Below, piece after piece: positions 1-9,389 of a stretch of DNA of 64,000 nucleotides; position 1 is the first letter of the stretch, and every line of letters starts with the position of its first letter. Position numbers and translations under genes: made by a program. The notes under the pieces were generated by a model. It did no database searches. It had not been told where the DNA came from and was given only the letters and a program-made list of their open reading frames with translations. Source of the stretch: Micropterix aruncella (taxonomy: Eukaryota > Arthropoda > Insecta > Lepidoptera > Micropterigidae); assembly GCA_944548615.1 (NCBI GenBank), contig OX155952.1:32813096-32877095 (forward strand), written 5' to 3'.

Positions 1-656
1 CAGGGCATGTTTACCAAAAGAATGCATTTACATTGGAACAGAAACAACAGGTAAAATTTCAACTTCATAAGATAAGAGGAAGTGGTTCTAGCTTGTAAGA
101 TTGCTTGATGTAAGAAGCTTGTAAAATTTGACCTAAACAAAATGACTAATATTGCAAGGAACATAAAAGCTTGTAAAAATCAGTTGCACTCGGTTACAAA
201 TAATCGGTGAAAAGCTTTCCAAATATAAAGAATTACAAAAAAATGTTTTTACCCATAATATAATTATGTTATTCCAATATTTCGAAAGCCACCATAATAG
301 CTATTTTTATGACACCTAGTATTTGTTCAGGTCGATTTCGAAAACATATTGTTCCATGCACGATGATTAATTTATGACAATGTAACTACTCTGCATGTAG
401 TAATTTCATATACGCACCGTCAGAACTATTTAGAAATTAGGCCTGCGGAGCCGATAGGTAATGGACAGTAATTTTGAAGTGGTAATGTCACTAATAACCG
501 TGATTTCCGGGTGATTATAGATAATATCACCTACAGATATATTAATCTGCTAGTTGAAATGTATAATTTAGGTTAATACTGACAGTCTTGGGAATTCAGT
601 GGGGTACGATAATTATAGATATAAGTAATAAAAATATATGCATCCCTTTGAATTAA

Positions 657-710
657 TTGGAATGTAATGGGAATGGAATGTAATGGGAATGGGAAAGTAA
701 TGGGAATGTA
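657..710. repeat. Short tandem repeat, TAATGGGAATG-type
   Basis: Imperfect tandem copies of a unit around TAATGGGAATGG lie directly before the LINE tail at 711. I see nothing else in 1-656, which is AT-rich unique-looking DNA. Confidence 0.6.
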
Positions 711-899
711 ATGATACCCAAAATGAAAACCACGTTTGGACAACGATCATTTCGATTTTGTGCCTCAAGATTTTTCAACGCCCTTCCGGAAAACATTAAA
801 ACTGAAGAAAATGGGAAACATTTTAAAAAACTATTGACAGCATGGTTTTTAAAAGAGGAAAATCAACACATTCAGAATGAATTAAAGATAATTATTTAG
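711..899 (+). pseudogene. Non-LTR retrotransposon (Jockey/CR1-like) RT C-terminal fragment
   Basis: The 62-residue frame carries the motif KTTFGQRSFRFCASRFFNALPE followed by a short basic tail and a TAG stop. This is the usual extreme C-terminus of the reverse transcriptase polyprotein of Jockey/CR1-type LINEs (pattern TTFGQRSF...A...FN.LP). No fingers, palm or endonuclease domain is present, so this is a strongly 5'-truncated copy. The AT-rich stretch to about 1480, with short TTTAATT and AATAATAATG runs, may be its 3' UTR. The minus-strand fragment at 30278-30637 is a relative. The family assignment is secure; the clade is not. Confidence 0.7.
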
Positions 900-1709
900 T
901 TAATAATTGCGATAAGAATATTTAAACATACGTTTTTTTTTATATTTAAATTTTTCAACAATTTGTACCTATTCATTATTTTATTTTATTTTATTTCATT
1001 TAATTTAATTACGTATTTGATTACAATTCCATTTTAATTATATTTTACGATTATTCGTTTGATTTAGGTTTATATATTTATATTTCTGATGCTTATTATT
1101 ATTATTATTTAGCACTACTTTAATTAGTTTTAATTTAATTTAATTTAATTTACATAATTTTAACATTAAATATTGAGATACTTTCCATTTTTATAAATTG
1201 ACAAAAATACGACATTATATCATTCTAAAATTTTTCATTTTTATTAAGCAATTGATATTTTAAAAAGTGACAATCAATTTGCATTTTTATTAATTCTGAT
1301 TATTCTAATGTTAATTTGGTTTATTTATTATTTGGATTAGATTTAGTTTTATTTTATTTTATTTTTATTTTAAAAAGATTTGAATTTTCTATTTTTAATT
1401 TAATTTTTTGTAGACTATTTTACTAATTAGTTATATTTGATTGTGTCTAGAAATATATGCATTGTTAATAAATAGTAATAATAATGCACAAAGAAAATTG
1501 CTCAAGTCTGCCTTAGAACAGGCTCAGGCCTAGTTAGGCGACTTTCGGTCATAACCATGTCTCAGTCACAATAAGAATCAGTTTTCTGCTATTGCCTCAT
1601 TTACATACAGTGTGACATGGTAAAATGTACTAGTTAAATTTTGTAATACCTACTCTAATTAAATAAATAAATAAAAATTACATTTGCTTAATATAGTTTT
1701 AAGAATGTA
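900..1709. other. AT-rich spacer, probably LINE 3' UTR material
   Basis: Very AT-rich with TTTAATT-type simple sequence. An AATAAATAGTAATAATAATG run near 1470 and an AAATAAATAAATAAA run near 1660 look like LINE 3' tails. No gene is visible. Confidence 0.4.
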
Positions 1710-2211
1710 GCCAATAAACGGCGTCGTGAAGGAAAAAAAGTCGTGGCTATGCAATGTCGAAGAGTGGACCAGGATCATCAGTACGGAACAGCTCTTCCGG
1801 ATGGCGCAAGACCTAAAAAAAATTTCAGAGCTAATGACCAACACGGCCCAGTGGCATGGTGGCATAGTGGTTAGGTCGCCTGATCTTACATTGCAAGGTC
1901 CCGGGTTCGATTACCGGCTTGGTCACCATTTTCCGTTGGGATCGACTTAACGGCATTGCATTTTCAATTCTGTCGATCGAATGCAATAACAAGACACACA
2001 CTTACAGACATGTTACACGCACACATACATATAACACGTCATAGTAGGGTTGGTTGTAAGAGATTGTCATATGACAATAAACCCGCCCATTGTGACATTT
2101 TTCACAATAAAGAATATAAACAAACAAACAAACAAACCAACCTCCAGTAATGTAGAGAACTTAGAGAAACGAACGAGAACTCCACTTCAAGAAGAAGATG
2201 CCAATAAACGG
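1710..2211 (+). mobile_element. 5'-truncated RTE-like LINE tail with target duplication, interrupted by a SINE
   Basis: The 12-mer GCCAATAAACGG occurs at 1710-1721 and again at 2200-2211, bounding the insertion like a target-site duplication. Inside, 1723-1842 encodes a C-terminal LINE stretch (EEWTRIISTEQLFRMAQD...SELMTN). After the SINE the frame would continue LQ-stop, followed by a short 3' UTR ending in GAAGAAGA. The same GAA-rich terminus is found on the RTE fragment at 8979-12937, so I infer the same clade. Everything upstream of the last ~40 codons is missing. Confidence 0.6.
1843..2135 (+). mobile_element. tRNA-derived SINE with LINE-like 3' tail
   Basis: An A-box-like TGGCATAGTGGTTAGG (1860-1875) and a B box GGTTCGATTACC (1904-1915) form a tRNA-type pol III promoter at the head. 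The body ends in an (AAAC)n tail. Flanking ACCAAC at 1837-1842 and 2136-2141 is a short possible target duplication. The last part (GGTTGGTTGTAAGAG, then AATAAACCCGCCCATTG, then CACAATAAAGAAT) parallels the 3' end of the LINE at 49858-50643, as expected if that LINE's machinery mobilises this SINE. A second copy is at 19040-19300. Confidence 0.8.
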
Positions 2212-2394
2212 TAAAATTTACTGGACAGAAATAGTTTTTATTCGATTTTCATTATATGTAGCACTATTAATTAATAGAAATTAAAAAATACATCGTTTAT
2301 CATACATAGATACCCATAAAATAATTTAAAGGTACAGTAGCCCCTAACCAGTATAGTAGCAACAACTGCATTTATATTCAATTACATTCATTCA

Positions 2395-2532
2395 CAGTGC
2401 CGGATTAACCCATGTAAGGGCCCCTAGACCGTCCTACCCCCCCCCCCCCGGCCCCCCTTTTGTGCCCTTTGGGCTGTTAAACATTCTTAGGACGGTAGGG
2501 GCCCTAAGCTATTATTCGTAAATCCGGCACTG
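2395..2532. mobile_element. Short foldback MITE with CAGTGCCGGATT ends (hAT-like)
   Basis: Perfect 12-bp terminal inverted repeats, CAGTGCCGGATT at 2395-2406 and AATCCGGCACTG at 2521-2532, with TCATTCA directly repeated at 2388-2394 and 2533-2539. Inner arms (GGGCCCCTA...CCGTCCT against AGGACGGTAGGGGCCC) extend the fold, and a C-rich run sits near the tip. CAGTG-type ends suggest hAT, but that superfamily usually makes 8-bp duplications and I count 7, so the superfamily is inference. Confidence 0.7.
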
Positions 2533-2539
2533 TCATTCA

Positions 2540-3530
2540 ACATACATATATATACTGGGACCAAAATATCCCGTATTTTTAAAATTAACCTTTATTTTAA
2601 AAATAATAGCAATAGCTTTTATAGTAAATTTATAATATATTTTTTAAATATTTCAGAAAAAAAAACCTTTTTTTTCGAAAGTTGGTTTTTGTCGGTTACG
2701 TCAAACACAAGTTTAAGAGCCCTATCACATATTTTTTCCAGAAAGGCAAGAAAAGTGGATTTTTGGCGTTCTAATTCCAAGAAATGAAGAGATTTCTACA
2801 AACTTTAATTACTGAATTACCTGGACCATTTCTTGATGTTGACCATAGCGGCCTTTAATTTTAGATATAACGAATATTATTTACTTATTCAGCCCATTTT
2901 CCGAAAGTCGTTATTCGTAAAACGCTCGGAAGGCAAACTTTGAGCTCCTTAATACAGTAATATCACTACAACGAAAACCGTATACTATTTTTTTTTATGT
3001 CCGTCATGTATTCTTGATGTACACTACGGCTTTATTTTTTCGTTTTTTGACCACATATCTAAGGTATACATTACTTACAATTACACAAAATTAAAAAAAA
3101 ATCTTCCTGTATCATTCTAATTTTCTCAGAAATAAAATAAGATTCTTATATAATACTTATACTATATTAAAGTTCACTCTTTTAGCAATACGACATAATA
3201 TAAATTATTGTCATTAGAAAGGAGAAAACACTGCAAAAAACAATTAGAAATTGTGTATATATTTGCTTGCGCAAGAGAAGAGCGCTCAGTGCCGCGGTTT
3301 TCTCCCAGGGTTGAATAGTGATTTATTTATTTATTTATTTATTTATCCTATCTTTTATAGTAACATCAAAAAAAAAATGCGTTCATTTTTTCAACTCATT
3401 TTAAAAGAATACCTACGCTATTTTGTAATAAGGCTCTTAAACAACGACAACCAAGAGTAGAAACCAATATGCGTAATGATCAGAAAGACACTGGGATTAT
3501 TCTCTGGCAAGTACTTTGAAACGAATTTGA
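2540..3530. other. Unassigned AT-rich spacer
   Basis: No coding sequence or terminal repeats recognised. It includes an (ATTT)n microsatellite at about 3320-3347. Confidence 0.4.
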
Positions 3531-3534
3531 TTAT

Positions 3535-4150
3535 GCCTTCTATAGTTTTATATGGGAGGGAGAAAAAGTATTGTGAGCACACCAAAAAAAAAAGAGATGA
3601 AGACGGTTAACCCCTCGCGTACCAGACGGCCCGAAACGTCCAGAATTGATATTTACCGTCGAACCCCAGACGGCCCGAAATGGCCAGGCGAGGCCGACCG
3701 CTAATTATGGATTATTTAATCGACTAATAATTATGAATAATCTTTATTGCTTTACATAACGACGTTACAAATATCTAATAGCAAATTTCAATAGGAACAT
3801 AAAACAGGTCTTTTTTAGACGATCGGTGTGACAGTTTCGGAGTAATCGTTTTTTTTCTGAAACGCCATCTTTTTTTTGAGACTCGCGAATTTCTTACGGC
3901 ACACATTAAAATTCAAACCGCGGGCCGCGAGGGGTTAAGACCATTTCTAGACTCATGTCTGCTGTCTGTATTCCTCCGCGATAGCGCCTAAACGCTTCAT
4001 CCGATTAAGCTAAAATTTGACATGTAGGCATCATTTGGTAATGGTAAGAGTTGAAAATATTGTGATTGAAATCGATCTACCTTTTTTATTTGTTATAATT
4101 GTATTTTCTTCGCTTAAAGAAGCAGGTGGTCAGTGATATCTGTTACCGCC
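3535..4150 (+). repeat. Dispersed GGAAAGTATTGTGA repeat, copy 1 (split by a piggyBac-like MITE)
   Basis: Contains AAAGTATTGTGAGCAC, then after the MITE the diagnostic block TCCGCGATAGCGCCTAAACGC...TTCATCCGATTAAGC...AAATTTGACAT. Related copies are at 5690, 32300 (inverted), 45283, 48210 (inverted) and 62895. Bases on either side of the MITE (GAGATGAAGACGG | GACCATTTCTAGAC) join to match the uninterrupted copy near 62955. A tail fragment of the same family (AAGTCTTGAGGCGACACAACCG) is at about 5085-5115. The class is unknown to me. Confidence 0.65.
3611..3934. mobile_element. piggyBac-like MITE, TTAA-flanked
   Basis: TTAA at 3607-3610 and 3935-3938 flanks a 324-bp element beginning CCCCTCGCG and ending CGCGAGGGG. 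TTAA duplication with CCC-type ends is the piggyBac signature. The interior is non-coding, with GACGGCCCGAAA repeated twice in the left half. It sits inside the dispersed repeat described at 3535. Confidence 0.8.
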
Positions 4151-4268
4151 AACCAATATCACTGCGCACTACTACCTATGAACCGCGGTTGCGGTTTGTG
4201 TATTTGTTTAGACGGCGACGTGCGCTTTCGAATATTTTTCACTGGATTTCCGCTAGGTGGCGCTAAAA

Positions 4269-4437
4269 CTGATTTACATTGATCCAGTAGCTGGCTCCAG
4301 CGTCACTGGCTTCCTTCGCTGCATCGCTGCTGTATCAATAGTAACACGTTTCTATCCAGTGCTGGATCGGAATAGATCGAACGTCTATTCCGATCCAGCA
4401 CTGGATCCAGCACAGATACTGGATCAACGTAAATCAG
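4269..4437. repeat. Foldback element with nested palindrome
   Basis: Outer arms CTGATTTACATTGATCCAGTA and TACTGGATCAACGTAAATCAG bound the structure. Inside, a perfect 21-bp inverted repeat (4356-4376 against 4384-4404) is separated by 7 bases. No coding sequence. Confidence 0.75.
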
Positions 4438-4514
4438 CCTTTACGCTTCATCGCAAATGTTTCGATTTTACTTGGAATAAAATGAAATGTTATTTATGGT
4501 TATAAATTTCAATC

Positions 4515-5013
4515 TTGTTTGCTAGTATAATGCATCTTCCAACATTCAGGTTCGTTGATTGAAGAGTTGATAATCCTAGCATGCTAGCGAAGGTTCGTCT
4601 CTTTGTCCCGAACAATTATAATCGTGCTCGCATTCATAATCTATTTGCGGAGCCGTCCTCGCGCACCAACCTAAGTCGATGGAGTCTGCTTACACGAGCT
4701 TTGCGGCACATAAATGCGCTATGTTCGACAGCGCCAGACTTTGATATTTTTACAGCGAGCCCGCATCTCTTCAAGGTGTGGGCATTGCGCTACTTGTTTA
4801 TGGCAGAATAATATAAACTGTTTTCACTCTTATGTACTGTAAGTTTGTAAGTTTGTAAGTTTTTCTATTCTTAATGCCGGTATTTGTATTTAACGCTTAT
4901 TTAAACATGTTATGTATGTACTTGTAAGAATTCTATTATATTTTTTTTATATTTATGTGTATATTGCATATCAACGGATTGGTAGAAACTGTAATGTTGA
5001 TTTGTTATGAAAA

Positions 5014-5056
<43 letters not shown>
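4515..5056 (+). pseudogene. LINE (Jockey/CR1-like) C-terminal fragment with (AAAT)n tail
   Basis: From 4581 a 76-residue frame (VRLFVPNNYNRARIH...SRTNLSRWSLLTRALRHIN) ends at 4811. It resembles the last section of CR1/Jockey polyproteins, where a basic segment is followed by an R-x-L-x(3)-N motif. A ~200-bp 3' UTR leads into (AAAT)n at about 5010-5056, the expected LINE tail. RT palm motifs are absent. A short inverted fragment of the same element lies at about 52562-52612. Confidence 0.65.
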
Positions 5057-5119
5057 ATTCATACTACAGTTACTGTGAGTCTTGCCGGGAAAGTCTTGAG
5101 GCGACACAACCGATTTTTT

Positions 5120-5690
5120 TAATGTGGCGTCATGCTATTACGCAACGAAGAACTCTCCGCACAAAAAATCAAACACAAGACGCCCCCGCTTAATATCGAA
5201 ATTCAACTCAATTTCAGGCTGAAAGACGGGAGGTTCGATTTCCGTTTCATGCCGAGGGAGATTTGTTACAATTTCATTTCTTTGAGCTCTCTGCTGCTTA
5301 TCAGAAGGAAATTAAATTACGCTACGAGATTGCGGAATTGTCTTGGCTGCTGCTGAAGGGGCGAAGCGATGTTTTTGTCAATTTCGTATTTCACAATTGC
5401 GACGACGAGGAAGATTTATTGCAATATTTGCGTTTTTTTTAAAAAAAAGGCCACTCGTAACTATGGAGTCCGGGTGGATTTATTTTTTAGAGCCAGACGC
5501 CATTTCCTTCTCTGCTGACTACTGAAAATAAATCATTCAAACTATGCTCATTTTCTGTTAGCAACCAGCGTGGTAAATGAAATTTCTTAATATAATATTA
5601 TATTTACATAACTAAAATGTTCTTTTAACGAAATATTTTTTATTTGGTTTCAGTTAATTTATTGCTACATAAATATTCTTATATTATTAC
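5120..5690. other. Unassigned region
   Basis: Moderately GC-rich, unique-looking sequence from 5120 to 5525 with short open frames lacking recognisable domains. I cannot tell exon from non-coding DNA. Confidence 0.3.
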
Positions 5691-5795
5691 TTTCCGGGTA
5701 GAGGGGAAGTATTGTAAACTCACTTCTCTGTGGCTCTGTGTGTGTATTCCTCCACGACAGTAGTTTAGATCCAAATATTTCAAATTTGAATAAAG
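5690..5795 (+). repeat. Dispersed GGAAAGTATTGTGA repeat, copy 2 (partial)
   Basis: GGGGAAGTATTGTAAACTCAC...TGTGTATTCCTCCACGACAG matches the family described at 3535. It abuts the 0.7-kb repeat that starts near 5796. Confidence 0.6.
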
Positions 5796-6497
5796 TTTAC
5801 TGACGATAGTTGAACGTGACAATGTCATAAGAAAATACTGATGGAATGGTTGCATTTGAAGCAGTTTCATTTAAGATTCTGATATTGTTTATTACAAACA
5901 CCCAAAAATATATGCTTTTATACTCACCGATTTGACTACAACATGTAAATGTATTACTGTATAGCAGTATAATTGTATAATTGTTTATTGTTTAAAGTTT
6001 ATTGTTTTTTTTTAATTTGAAAGTTTGAAATCTCAAACTGTTAAATAACGGTTTGAGAAGCGTTTGAGCACGCTGCGCCATCTAGCAGTAGGTAATACGT
6101 CGTAAATAAACAATATCAGCGTCATTTTACCAACCGCTAGATAGCGCATCGTAAAGATAGCTTTTCATTCTTTTTTATTTTTTAAAAAATAAAAGTTGCT
6201 TACTTCGTTGCACTTCGTTGTACCCCCAAGAAAATTGTCCGTTCAGTAATAACATTCCGTATAACAAAAATACATATAAAATTATGTCATGAATTTAAAT
6301 CAGTCTAGTGATTTTCATTCGTACTATTTTAGACTGAGGTTAGTAAATAATTCTTGTCGCAATCGGTAGATGGCAGCATTTATATTGAATGATAAATATA
6401 ATAAATAGAACGCCTCAGAGCGAGGTAACGCCGCATGAGTCATGTTTTTTCGTGCGTGCAGCCGGCTCCATCAAATTATAAGACGTTGTCACGTCAA
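5796..6497 (+). repeat. 0.7-kb repeat, copy 1 (inverted partner at 59560-60260)
   Basis: About 702 bp that aligns end to end, in reverse complement, with 59560-60260 (701 bp). Landmarks in both are TGACGATAGTTGAACGTGAC, TTACAAACACCCAAAAATAT, GCGCCATCTAGC near the middle, CTTCGTTGCACTTCGTTG, and GAGGTAACGCCGCATGAGTC. Near its ends it has imperfect inverted repeats (TTGAACGTGACAATGTC against TTGACGTGACAACGTC), suggesting a non-autonomous DNA transposon. No ORF. Family unknown to me. Confidence 0.8.
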
Positions 6498-7041
6498 TAA
6501 CTTTTTTTATGTCGCGACTTTCACTTCGCGCTAGTTGCGAAACTAATAGGTCAGCTCGCTATTGCCTCAGACCATTTTGCAAGCGGCGAACCGCGCAGAG
6601 CCTTAAAGCAATCCACCGATATTTTAAAGGAGACTTAGGGGGTTATCGCGATTGCACGTACTTATAGGAGCGATCGCGGCCGCTATCGAAGCTCCTGATC
6701 AGCATTCCTCGACGGGCGGCTCTCTCGCCGATTCCGGGCACGTAGTGCAAAGTCTCATTCCGTCTCCCGTGCACACGCCTGCGTTTACACTAGAGTGCCC
6801 TATAGGGTGAAAAGCCAATACTATACACTCAGGCTGCCTGCCATGCCGCCAAGCTATCGACTAAATAAACTTACACTACGCCGAGTTTAAACTCCCCTCC
6901 AAATGACGAAGCTCCCTGAAAGACAAAGATAGTTCTACATTAAAGAATATAACGAGAGTACTTCAAAAACGACTTAAATAACTATTCAAATATCAAGTAA
7001 GTTGTTGTCTAAATGTCCAAATGTCAATAAATTGACATAAA
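6498..7041. other. GC-richer unique segment, function unknown
   Basis: 6530-6900 is GC-richer than its surroundings and lacks the decay and simple repeats seen elsewhere. No ORF, RNA gene or splice structure recognised. It could be conserved non-coding DNA or an unrecognised repeat. Confidence 0.3.
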
Positions 7042-7215
7042 TATATCGTGTCAAATGAAAGGTCTAATTAAGTATATTCCGGGAATATATATTTATCTAT
7101 ATGGGTTATCACATAAACTACAAATGTTTCTTAAAAAACCGTAATAAAGATAAGTATAAATACAATATTTCACTTTCTGTAACGGTAGTGGTGTTTTTTA
7201 TTATTTTTTTATAAT
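7042..7215 (+). repeat. Dispersed repeat shared with 35081-35275
   Basis: GTGTCAAATGAAAGGTCTRATTAA, then a CCGGRAATATA block, ACATAAACYA, AACCGTAATAAA, and CACTTTCTGTAACGGYAGT occur in the same order in both copies. The second copy follows a (TA)n array. Class unknown. Confidence 0.65.
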
Positions 7216-8090
7216 TTACTTGTTTTTACAATCTTGTATATAATCTTCTCATTATAACAGGTTCTGCCTAGTTAGGCATATAACAAAAAAATCAAAAAAT
7301 GAAAAACAGAACTGATTTTATGGACATGGGTAGACATATAAAATAAATAATGATTACAAAAATATTAATAGTCATCTAGTCATCTCTATACATAAATAAT
7401 CACACAATAGAAAGTATGAAAAAAAATAGGGAAAAAACAACGTATGTAGATAGTCAGGTATGTTACGTTAAAAATTGTAATCTATATATTAAATAATTAA
7501 TTCATAATATTATTATCGTTTTCAAAGGCCGATAATGATGGCGAATAACTCGAGTATTCGACATATGGAATGCCGAATAATCACTAACCTATTATTCGCC
7601 GTAGCCAATTTTAGCGGCATCAGTAGCTAAAGCTGTCGTTATCACAATGGTCCCAAAATTTAATCAGAATATCCACTGAATATTCGCTTATCGCCAGTAA
7701 GGGAAACCATCATTCTTTATCGTAACTTTTGTTGTTCGTCTTCATAGAGGCATCGAAGCGGACACAAAAGGGTTTTCGCCGATGACTGAAATTTACGAAG
7801 CGATAGGAATTTATAGCGACCGGTTTGGTCGAACCAATAATTTCACGCGAGACTAGGCGCCGTGAAATATCCTCTGTCCGCTCCTACATGATATGGGCGG
7901 CGCAACCAACGGAGACATTTTCCTTTGGCTTTGGAAATATCCTCCTGAAAAGATGGGGTGGGGGGTGGGGAGTGGGAAGGCGACGTCGTAAAAGAGCGAG
8001 ATGTCTTGCATGGATAAATTAAAGTGGAATACATGCATATTTTCCATCACACGGTTTTTCAAACTTTGAGTCCAGGACTGAAAATATTGA
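7216..8090. other. Unassigned region
   Basis: No gene recognised. 7520-7860 holds diverged short inverted motifs around GGCGAATAA and TTATTCGCC. Confidence 0.3.
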
Positions 8091-8093
8091 GTA

Positions 8094-8497
8094 TACAAGG
8101 TGAGTTTTTAATTAGTGACACTCTTGAAAAGGGTGAATCAATACGAGCAAAAAAAGCAACTTTTTTTTTTAAATACTTATAGCGCAAAAAAAAATTGTTT
8201 TTGAAAATTTGAAAATTATATTGTTTTGAATAATATTATAAAAAGAGTTGAGCGCATTGCGCCATCTAGCGGTAGGTGAAATATCGCGATAATTGTTTAT
8301 TTACGATATTTTAACTATTGATATATGTCGCAGCGCGCTCAACGCCTGTCAAACTTTTGTTTATCATTCAAGTTTTTCAAATTTACCAAAAAAACAAAAA
8401 ATGAAGTTTTTTCTAAAAATGTTTATCATAAGTTGCTTATTTGCTCGTACCGATTCACCCACTTCAAGGATGTCACTAATTAAAAACTCACCTTGTA
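8094..8497. mobile_element. Foldback MITE, ~60-bp inverted repeats, TA duplication
   Basis: The left arm TACAAGGTGAGTTTTTAATT...GTGACACTCTTGAA pairs with the right arm TTCAAGGATGTCAC...AATTAAAAACTCACCTTGTA. TA lies on both sides (8092-8093 and 8498-8499), as for Tc1/mariner-type MITEs. The centre has a GCGCCATCTAGCGGTAGGT segment also present in the 0.7-kb repeat. A partial right end of the same family is at about 44860-44930. Confidence 0.8.
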
Positions 8498-9389
8498 TAT
8501 AGTATTAGATCGCGCAACTCCATATAACAATGTGGCAACCCTTTTGAGACGGCGAAAGGTTAGTGGCACTGATAGCATTGAGGGCCAAATGAATAGCAAC
8601 TTATTTGGCCATCTACAATAACCTTGATAATGTTTTTTTTTGAAAAGACGGATTGATTATAAAAACCCAATAATTTAATCAAAGATAACATTCAAAATAG
8701 TCAATTATTAGTCTATAGTGTTGTTTATATATACTGATTATATAACAGAAAAAATACCATTATAATCAATGATAATTCGGAAACAATAAATTATTTTAAT
8801 TACATATTGAAACCTGTATACGGCATAAAAAAATGATCCTAATGTAAATAATATTAAGCTATTAGAGTTATGATTTCAAAATTCGTTTGTTATTATATTA
8901 TTATTGTATATAGTATAGGCTTGTTTATAGCGCCATCTATAGTGCGCCTCCATACTGTCTTACCACGAAAGTTGCCATTCTTCTTCTTCTTTCTAGACCC
9001 TGTCCCATTTACTTGGAGTCGGCATTACTTGTCCTTCTCGTCCACTGAGCACGATCTTTTACTGCGTCGGCGTCGAGTTGAGATTCTCTTTTCAACCGTC
9101 GTCAACCAGGTTGTCAAGCGGATGGTCTTCCACGAGCACGTTTTGTCGTTGGCAGGCCTAGAGCAAGCTTCAGCATGTGATCATCTTGGCGTCGCTGTGT
9201 GTGACTGCAGGGCCGGACTGGGACATAAAATCGGCCCGGGCGTTTTGCAGCCGGACGGCCCTTAGAAAAAAAACGAAGTACAATATATATTGATACTATT
9301 TATATTTATTACTATTAAAGACAAATGTTTCTAATCTATCAAAGTATGTAAGTTACTGTCTTCTGGAGAAGCTCACTGCTTTCGGCTAC

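Noticed and set aside
1860..1915. Functional tRNA gene
   Set aside because: The A and B boxes belong to a SINE head; no cloverleaf with a proper acceptor stem can be drawn.
8870..9265. 131-codon plus-strand open frame
   Set aside because: It is the antisense of the RTE C-terminal coding segment and crosses the hAT boundary.
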